A DNA stretch of 64,000 nt from Moniliella sp. 'wahieum' (Eukaryota > Basidiomycota > Moniliellomycetes > Moniliellales > Moniliellaceae), in NCBI GenBank assembly GCA_003971905.1, contig RSEE01000015.1:806001-870000 (forward strand), given 5' to 3'. The number at the start of each line of letters is the position of its first letter. The stretch's first letter is position 1. The notes below the pieces were generated by a model. That model ran no database searches. It had not been told where the DNA came from and saw only the letters and a program-made list of their open reading frames with translations. This document shows, piece after piece, positions 57,801-64,000 of this stretch. The translations under genes were made by a program, and so were the position numbers.

Positions 57801-59752
57801 GTGAGGCGGGGAAGCTGGCGCCAACCAACATGACCATGGCGGGCATGAGCAGCCAGTATCCGGGTATAGTCGGCCACGGCGGCACGGGCGTGGGCTTGAA
57901 TGGGGACGTTGGGGACGTCGCAGTGGTAATCAACCACATAGCCATTAGCGATACGGTCGTAGCGAGCAACAATTGCGGGATCGCTATGGATAACAGCGCC
58001 TTGGCGGTGTGCAAGGAACTCTACTCGATGACCAGCGGCATTTGCCTGCGGTACAGAGAGTAAGTCATGGTCTAACTGGGGGACAAGCAAGCAGTACAAG
58101 TCAAGGATGCATTCAGTTTGGACTGTGGAAGCCGGGATCGAACCCGCTTCACCCCACAGCCTGTCACCGCAAGCTTCCTGGACGCGCCAGCCAACTCAAC
58201 CCACCCAGTCGCAGGCTCGAGGAAAATGAAACCCTCGGGCGAGCGGACCATGCTCGGCGTCGCGCCGCTGTCAACTACCAGCTTGTGGAGCGCAGACGCA
58301 GTGGTGGGTGGTGGCAACCCCTGTGACAGGGCTGCCGCGAGTTCCTACTGGCGATCAGGAGGCGGAAAGAAACGGGGGCTAGGCCTTGCGCGTTCGCGGT
58401 AGGGCTAGTTGGCTGTGGGAATGCCGGAGCTGGTAAAACCAGAGGTGAGGGGTAGTACGTCGGCATATAGCCGGGCGAGTACATCGGTGGCGGAGGGGTT
58501 CCTCCTGCCTGGGCGTAGCGACTAACTGCTGTGGCCGAATGGGAAGTATTGGAGTTATTCGAGCTGCTCGACATCGGCATGTTCTTCAACTCCGGATGCA
58601 GTGACCAGCATTGGGCCTCTGCGTGTCTGCCATTGGGGTGAAGACGGCAGGTACCATTGCGCTCTGCGCGCCCTCCTTTGCCCTTGTGCGAGGAAACAGC
58701 CTTGGTGACGAGCACTGTGTCCTCGATGTTCAAGAACTGCAGCGCTTGGCTCCGGGTCTTGCCCTGGAGCTGTTGCTCTTCACGCGATTCGGCTCAGGGC
58801 AGCTATTGGCAAGAACGCTCCAGGCACGAACGCTGAGCGGGAGTCCAATCATTTCACCCATACCCACGATCCGCTCGATGCGGGCAAGGAACTTCCGCGC
58901 CGTCTCATGCGCCGCAGGCTTAAGTGTGTCCAGGCGGGAACTGACATCACTCTCAAGTTTGACCTGGGTGGGACGATTGCGCTCGCACATCTTGCGGTAC
59001 AGGCCTGAGGCCGAACCGCAGGCAACATGACTCTGCGTGGTCGAGTCACATTTGGTCAAAAGGACATGCTCGAGCCGCCTGTCGATCAGCTCTTCCTCAG
59101 GGGAAGAGGGGCCGTTGACGACTAGGTTCAGGAACTGGTATGCCGAGAGCTGGTTGCGCGTATCATAGTCATAATCAAGCCAGTGCGTCGTTCCGAGTTC
59201 CCAGGAGGGTAAGCTGTTTCCTTTAGCCAGCGCCCTAATCATCTCCTCCTCCACAGAACGTGTCTGATGAGAAGGGATTTCCAGAGGTGGGAAAGTGTCA
59301 ACACTGCTGGGGCTGTGGGCAGATGTTCGAACTGGGGGAAACCAATTGGGAATCAGCGCCGCGGTACCTTGAATGCGGTACTTGCGGGCAAAGTAAGCAA
59401 ATTCGTGCATGAATGCGAGGTCGTGAATCGCATCTTGTGCCTGTTCCGTAGACCACTCGGGGTGTAAATCTTGAAGATGCAACAGGAACATGAGCTCATG
59501 GTGGGTTAGGTTGGTTTTCGGGGAGTGATTTCCTTCGACAGAGGGGGGGGTGCCATCGTGGGCAATTTGGGCGTCTTCACCGTCCAGACGCTCGGGGGCG
59601 GCGGGGGTGGCGTGGGGAACTGCAGGCTCCTCTTGGGTAGCCTCGACACGAGGAATGGAAACTGCGGCAGACATGCTTTCGGCGCGCGGGTTACGCTTCT
59701 TCTTGGAAAGGGGTGGAAAAGCAGTATCGGCTCCGGAACGGAGACCAGGCAT
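54868..59752 (-). CDS. Copia-2 gag-pol polyprotein, frame-broken in the middle
   Basis: Minus strand. Gag runs from ATG 59752 and includes a C-x2-H-x4-H-x4-C knuckle-like motif (CRLHPNGRHAEAQC, about 58650). The protease motif VVDSGATPSMV is near 58270. Integrase zinc ligands H-x3-H and C-x2-C (HFHQAH...CQAC) are near 57760-57720, then LLVVVDDCTGYLWAIPLV. A later integrase block with PYTSQQNGHAERAARTI is present near 57350-57300. Reverse transcriptase and RNase H (56301-54868) are one open frame of 477 codons, with LKKSLYGLAASG, AIYCDDGMAM (two catalytic Asp kept), VFTDSDWGGD, STAEAEMMAISEG and LYSDSAVAL. Several frame breaks lie between 58300 and 56300. A 24-bp unit repeated three times (56797-56868) encodes a Gly-Gly-Ala-Glu linker. 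Confidence 0.87.
56797..56868. repeat. Tandem repeat, 3 x 24 bp, in copia-2 linker
   Basis: Three 24-bp units starting CTTCAGCCCCACCAG (56797, 56821, 56845), the third diverging at its end. In frame with the integrase-RT linker. Confidence 0.85.
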
Positions 59753-59860
59753 TCTGCCGTGTGGGGTGGGGTAGGTGGGAAAAAAATATAAGTAGGGCTC
59801 AGGCGGGCAGACGAGAGAGGTGTAGTCTCCGCCTACTCAGAGGATAGTGTGGGCTCAACC

Positions 59861-60883
59861 TGTTAATGCGAGGACAAAGGCCTACGGAAAGAAGAAGACA
59901 GAGGGAGGTTGTCACGGGGGGGTCCCGAGGTGGGACCCCCCCTGTAGTTTAGGGTATAAACCCTTGGACAGGTCAATCGGTGGCTCGTACGTTAGGTCCT
60001 GCTCCAGATCCTGGTTGAACCGAGCGGGTGTAGAGGCTAGGGAGAGACCCTCTAGTTTGGGTGGCTGCCTGCGTGCAAAGGCCGCAGTCCAGACCCTCCG
60101 AGGTAGGAGCCGTGTACGTAGGTCGTTAGACCAGCTGAAGGGGTCCAGGAGCTCCGGAGCTACTCTGTTCCTCGCCGCGTTACCACACTCGGTACGCTGT
60201 AGCCGGCGGGAACAGACAGAGTCCTAAAGAAGAGCAAGCGCTACTGATGTGAGTAACCGCGGCTTGCAGTGCACTCGACGTAAGTCGTAAATTCGTAAGC
60301 GTAAGGGTGGTAGAAGGTGGAAGGGCGAGAGAGGAACTGGTAGTCGGGGAGACCAACGGTAATAGACAGGATGGTCGACCAGGACCACAGCTAGCAAGCC
60401 TTAGACATGGCTGCTTATATACACCACAGCAGAAGGAACCAGGCCTCGAGTGCCTCATGACAAGTATGGACAGAATGCGGGGCACTTCCCAGAAAGGTAA
60501 AGACTAATGTACAGCCCTTGCTTCCCAAGGCGCTGACGCTGCGTAGTCGGGCGCAGCAGTAAGGGTTCTGCCAAGACTGGACGCAATAGTCACAAAGCAT
60601 CGTACCGATAAGCCCATGCGACCATGGCGGGCCGCGGATGATATCCGCAGCAAGGATAAGGTGTCGACTGGCTCTCTCTCGCTAGTCTATCCGGACTGAC
60701 GCGTGTTGTACTGAGATGTCTACGACATGCGGGGCTCAGCGTCCGGAGATAACCGGAGCGCCCCGTAACAGAGGTGATGGATCTATTCCAAGAGGGCCCG
60801 TTAGGGGCAGAACATAGAGGAGAGTCGGATAGAACAGCGCGATGCGTGATGCGTGATCAGCTGCATGCATGATGGCGCTGACA
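59861..60883 (-). repeat. Copia-2 5' LTR, interrupted
   Basis: LTR halves 59861-59909 and 60776-60883, separated by a solo LTR and its second target copy (GAGGT). The flank GGGCG follows at 60884. Confidence 0.92.
59910..60770. mobile_element. Solo LTR (861 bp) of a third family, nested in the copia-2 LTR
   Basis: Begins TGTCACGGGG and ends CCCCGTAACA, with short inverted termini (TGT...ACA). GAGGT occurs immediately before (59905-59909) and after (60771-60775), a perfect 5-bp target duplication inside the copia-2 LTR. No coding sequence is recognisable inside; a TATAAA lies near 59956. Size, TG...CA ends and target duplication identify a solo LTR. The parent family (copia or gypsy) is not identifiable from this copy. 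Confidence 0.85.
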
Positions 60884-60888
60884 GGGCG

Positions 60889-61472
60889 ACTATGTCGCTT
60901 GGATGCGTAGACGTGATGATCGCGCTAGCGGTTAGCATCATCTCGGGATCTTTCGTAAAGGATCCACAAGAAAGAGTTTAGCATTTTGATTCCGGAGTTT
61001 ATTCCCAGCGGGCCCTAGGTGCTCTTACCAGCCGGAAACAGAGAGGGCGGTGATGCTGGGAACGTGAAGGGTGGCGGCCGGAGTAAGGTGTTTGCTGGCG
61101 GGGCAGAAAGACTGCCGACTGCCAGCAGCCCAGCATCGCCACTCCCTACAGATCTCAGACCCTTCCAAGGCCATGGACGAGAGGGGGTAGGAATGCCCGA
61201 GAGGCGCAGGCGGCTGCCATCGACATCATCACACGCTCCTTGTTTCAATCAGGCCTCAGGCGCTATCACGTGGGGGTGGGGGAGAGGGACCCGTGGCGCG
61301 TGACGCGTGACGCGTGACGCGTGACGCTGAATAGAACGTTGAACGTTCAAGTTTGATTTTCAAGCCACTTGCGTTCTCTGGCAGCAATTTGCGCTTTGAG
61401 CTTCGAGCGCCCACTACCGCGCCTGGCTGTTCCATCGGCGCCCCCGAACCGGCATCAACCTTCAACCAACCA
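60889..61472. other. Upstream region of the Smr gene
   Basis: No gene recognised. It contains the four-unit TGA+CGCG array (61301-61328) about 145 bases before the proposed start codon, followed by overlapping AACGTT/TTGAACG units (about 61335-61350). Confidence 0.45.
61301..61328 (+). repeat. Heptamer array: TGA+CGCG x3, TGA+CGCT
   Basis: Four 7-bp units in perfect register, 145 bp upstream of the Smr gene's proposed ATG. Confidence 0.88.
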
Positions 61473-63857
61473 ATGCTACCGTCGCGATCAGATGAAGTGC
61501 CTTTCCACCGACCCCGAAAGCACACAGATGACCCCGGAGCATTCCCACCACTCCGTGGCCGCAGTGCTGAGCTGGCCTCAACGCCCCGCACCCGCCAGGC
61601 GCACGTGGAAAGCGCCGAGCTAGTCCAGCAAACACAGCAGCTGCAACTCGAGAATGCGCTCCAACCTCCGGCATCCCCGTCTGATGCGCCTGAGCAGAGC
61701 CATACCATCAGCGAGTTTGAAGCCGAAGCCAGCTCCGACGCTTTGGTCTCTCTCCTCACAGTCTTCCCTGAGCACCCCTCGACATCCTTGAGGACGCCCT
61801 CACTACCGCCCATGGCGACTTCAATGCCGCCCTCGATATCCTCTTCGCCGCCCAAGAGGGAGTTGGCGCCGCATCACCGAGATCTCCTTCTTCTTCTCTC
61901 TGTGCAAGAATCTGAAGATGCAGAAGGGGAACAGGAACTGGATGCGGTCCCCATGCGGCCCATACACCTTCCTACTGCGCCATCCCGCCGCGCTGCGCAA
62001 ACCCAGCGCAGCCCGCTTGTTTTGGACACCAGTGTCTCATCTTCCTCAGCGCAGTCCCCTTATCTTATAAGTCAGAGTTCGTCAGCTCTCACTTCACCGA
62101 TACCGCCTCAGTCGTCCCTTCCATCATCCCTGGCTTCGCCGGTCTGCTGTCCACCTGTCCCTCCCCAGTCTCCCCCACCACACTTCGCCTGCCATGTCAG
62201 TTGGAGGGGGCGGTGATGCGCGTTCGCAAGTCTCCAAGAAGAAGAAGAAGGGTGCCACCGTGGTTCGTATGGGGAATGTAAGGCAAGGCGGGACAGATTT
62301 GGCCCTCCCCAAGCCGAAGGGAAAGGGCCAGTCCAGAAAGGGGAAAGCAGAAAAACTCGTCAAGGGAACTGATTTGCCTTCATCCCTCCTCCCTCGTGGC
62401 ACAGGAGGGGGAGTCAGATGAAGCGTTTGCGCTTCGTCTGTCTCGCGAGCGACCCACCGGCCCAGTCCCTGGGAGCGAGCATACGGCAAACTTGTTACGG
62501 ACAATGAGTGGGCTTTCGCTTCCTCCATCCTTGACCAACTCGGTTCTCTCCTCCTCCCCCCTCTCCCGAACAGGCATGGCGGAAAGCCCTTCTGTGACCT
62601 ATCGAAAATTTGGACTGGACTTGGCTGAGACTGTGCGTGTGGTGGTCCACTCTTCCTCCGAGAAGGCCCCGCCAAATTGCGCCAAAATTCCGCCTCAAGG
62701 GAAAGAGTGGAGTCCCGAGGTACATGTCCTGGCTGCTATGGTAGCACAACCGGTACAGTTGGCGGGCGTAGTCTTTCGCGCTGTGCGAGCGCAGGAGGAC
62801 GAGGCGCTTGACCTGCTGAACCTGTTAAAGTCCGTACACGGTTGGCGCAAAGCAACCGGCCGTGCCCCCCAAGAGCTTCCAGATGCAGGCTGGCTCGGAC
62901 TTGGACTTGCCGAACCCAACACTTGCGCATCTCTTAGAGCGCACGCACACGGAACAGTACCACCTAATGAAGCTACCGAACGATGGCCCGCCCGCGACTG
63001 GGCTTTCCACCGCGTCCACGACCGAGAAGGGCAACTCGGACCCTACTGGCGCCGATTTCGTCCGTGTCGATGCACCTCTGTGCGAGTGGTAAAGCAAGTC
63101 AAGCCAGGTGAGGGCGCCTTTACTTTCACGGGCAAGAAGCACAATGGTACCTTTTCTGGTCGATCAGGCAGTAAGGTGGCCCGCGAAGAGGAGGAGACGC
63201 TGTTAGACAAGCTCTCCCGAGCCCCGATCGTATCGCTACCATCGGCCAGCGGCAGGGCCACAGACGCGCTGGCGTGCCTGCGGCCGTGGCGGCGCGCCAA
63301 CCCTCGAGTTCACCCGGGGGAGGTAGTGGGGGGGGGATACACGTACGAACAGTGCAGGCAGATGGAGGCCACGGCACGGAAGGCTCGTACTGAGGCGCTT
63401 CAGTCTGCAGCTGCTGCGCATTCGGGCAAGGCCCTGGAGTTAAGGGCAAGGCGGCCAATTTGGCCCGGGGGGGTGCCAGCGCACACCATGCCCAGCGCGC
63501 TCAGGAGCTGGATGCAGAAATCAAGTTATGGAGTGCGCGGGCCGCCCATGCGTTGGTTGCCATGCGCCAAGACGGAACGGGTCACGTCAACCATTCCTCC
63601 AGCCAAGGGGTGAGGTGATTGATCTCCACCACCCTCTCTCACTGAGGCCATGACGGTGACGAGGGACTTGTTGCGGGATTGGGACACACGAGCCAGGGCA
63701 GGACAGGTAAGGGTGACCTGCAGATTATTACGGTGTAGGTCGACACTCGCCCAAGAACGTTGCAGTCATCAAAACCCAACATATGGCGCTTCTGGACGGG
63801 AAGGGTACCACTATGATGTAAACCATGGTGTCTCACCGTCCGTCCAGGAGGAGGTGA
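61473..63857 (+). CDS. CUE / DUF1771 / Smr domain protein, frame-broken
   Basis: Domain order is that of eukaryotic Smr proteins such as yeast Cue2, whose Smr domain cuts mRNA on stalled ribosomes. From ATG 61473 a Pro/Gln-rich start leads to a CUE-like ubiquitin-binding helix bundle (SLLTVFPEHPSTSL, then in the next frame LTTAHGDFNAALDILFAAQE, 61740-61855). A long Ser/Pro middle follows. DUF1771 is at about 63345-63560 (YEQCRQMEATARKARTEAL). The Smr domain begins near 63617 with VIDLHHLSLTEAMTVTRDLL, where LHG is usual and LHH is written, and continues with GRHSPKNVAVIK (about 63740) and the end near 63857. The GxG-type loop is partly out of frame. Frames change near 61790, 62240, 62860, 63460, 63610 and 63720. 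The 3' end is approximate. Confidence 0.75.
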
Positions 63858-64000
63858 ACGCACTCCCGCATTGTATTATTCGTATACACGTTTCATTCAG
63901 CCACACTCTGCATGTACGCCTCTATACCTACCCGGCAGGTATGGGACAGACTGGTTTCGGGGGTTGCCCATTAGCTTGAATGGGCGACGAGCGTACCAGT
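63858..64000. other. Right edge, no gene seen
   Basis: Only the 3' flank of the Smr gene is visible before the window ends. Confidence 0.3.

Larger units (their letters stand above)
54646..60883 (-). mobile_element. Copia-2: Ty1/copia retrotransposon with LTR split by a nested solo LTR
   Basis: Left LTR 54646-54801 (156 bp, TGTTAATGCG to GCGCTGACA). The right LTR starts at 59861 with the same TGTTAATGCG and ends at 60883 with the same GCGCTGACA, but is interrupted by an 861-bp insert (59910-60770). Removing the insert and one target copy leaves 157 bp, differing from the left LTR by a few small changes around the insertion point. GGGCG flanks the whole element (54641-54645 and 60884-60888). 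Coding is on the minus strand, so the right LTR is the 5' one. Confidence 0.93.

Noticed and set aside
58118-58165. Sequence resembling a tRNA T-arm (GGGATCGAACCC)
   Set aside because: No matching acceptor or anticodon arm folds around it, and it lies inside the protease-coding region of copia-2.

Overview
This is a window of fungal nuclear DNA. The evidence is short introns (about 45-75 nt, GTA/GTG donors, CTAAC-type branch sites), intron-bearing nuclear tRNA genes, cytosolic ribosomal protein genes, a yeast-type sugar porter, a fungal flippase-kinase-type AGC kinase, and fungal copia, Tnp2-like and R2/CRE-like transposons. A member of the Dikarya is safe; a basidiomycete is my guess.

Layout. 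1-2.6 kb: the tail of an unrecognised gene, then a FYVE zinc-finger (Vac1/Pep7/rabenosyn-like) gene. 3.3 kb: tRNA-Ser(GCU). 4.0-11.1 kb: an unrecognised minus-strand gene facing away from a long broken Tnp2-like DNA-transposon gene. 11-15.5 kb: LTR relics, a 5'-truncated LINE tail and repeat-rich gene-free DNA. 15.6-17.4 kb: an intact four-exon hexose transporter. 18.0-23.6 kb: a copia element with apparently identical LTRs and a perfect target duplication. 23.8-25.4 kb: divergent RPS23 and RPL27 genes. 29.7-31.6 kb: a secreted carboxylesterase. 32.0 kb: tRNA-Leu(AAG). 34.4-36.0 kb: a longer LINE copy with reverse transcriptase and restriction-like endonuclease. 38-40.9 kb: an AGC kinase. 41.3-45.1 kb: an unrecognised minus-strand gene, then a membrane-anchored histidine acid phosphatase. 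47.1-49.7 kb: an LtrA-family membrane protein. 50.2-51.3 kb: a phosphoglycerate-mutase-like phosphatase. 51.9-54.0 kb: a NAPE-PLD-like metallo-hydrolase. 54.6-60.9 kb: a second copia element (minus strand) whose 5' LTR is split by an unrelated 861-bp solo LTR. 61.5-63.9 kb: a CUE/DUF1771/Smr protein.

Two things stand out. First, gene-free DNA is full of tandem 7-bp units built to one rule: TGA (or TAA) plus a self-complementary tetramer (CCGG, CGCG, TCGA, TGCA, GGCC, AGCT, CTAG, GATC, CATG). Different tetramers are often mixed in one array, and some arrays switch strand. Second, nearly every conserved gene is broken by one- or two-base indels, often in homopolymers. Because these include RPS23 and RPL27, which should be essential, the breaks most likely reflect sequence or assembly errors, so frame breaks here should not be taken as pseudogenes without checking. 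Gene ends given below are approximate wherever frame breaks or introns intervene.
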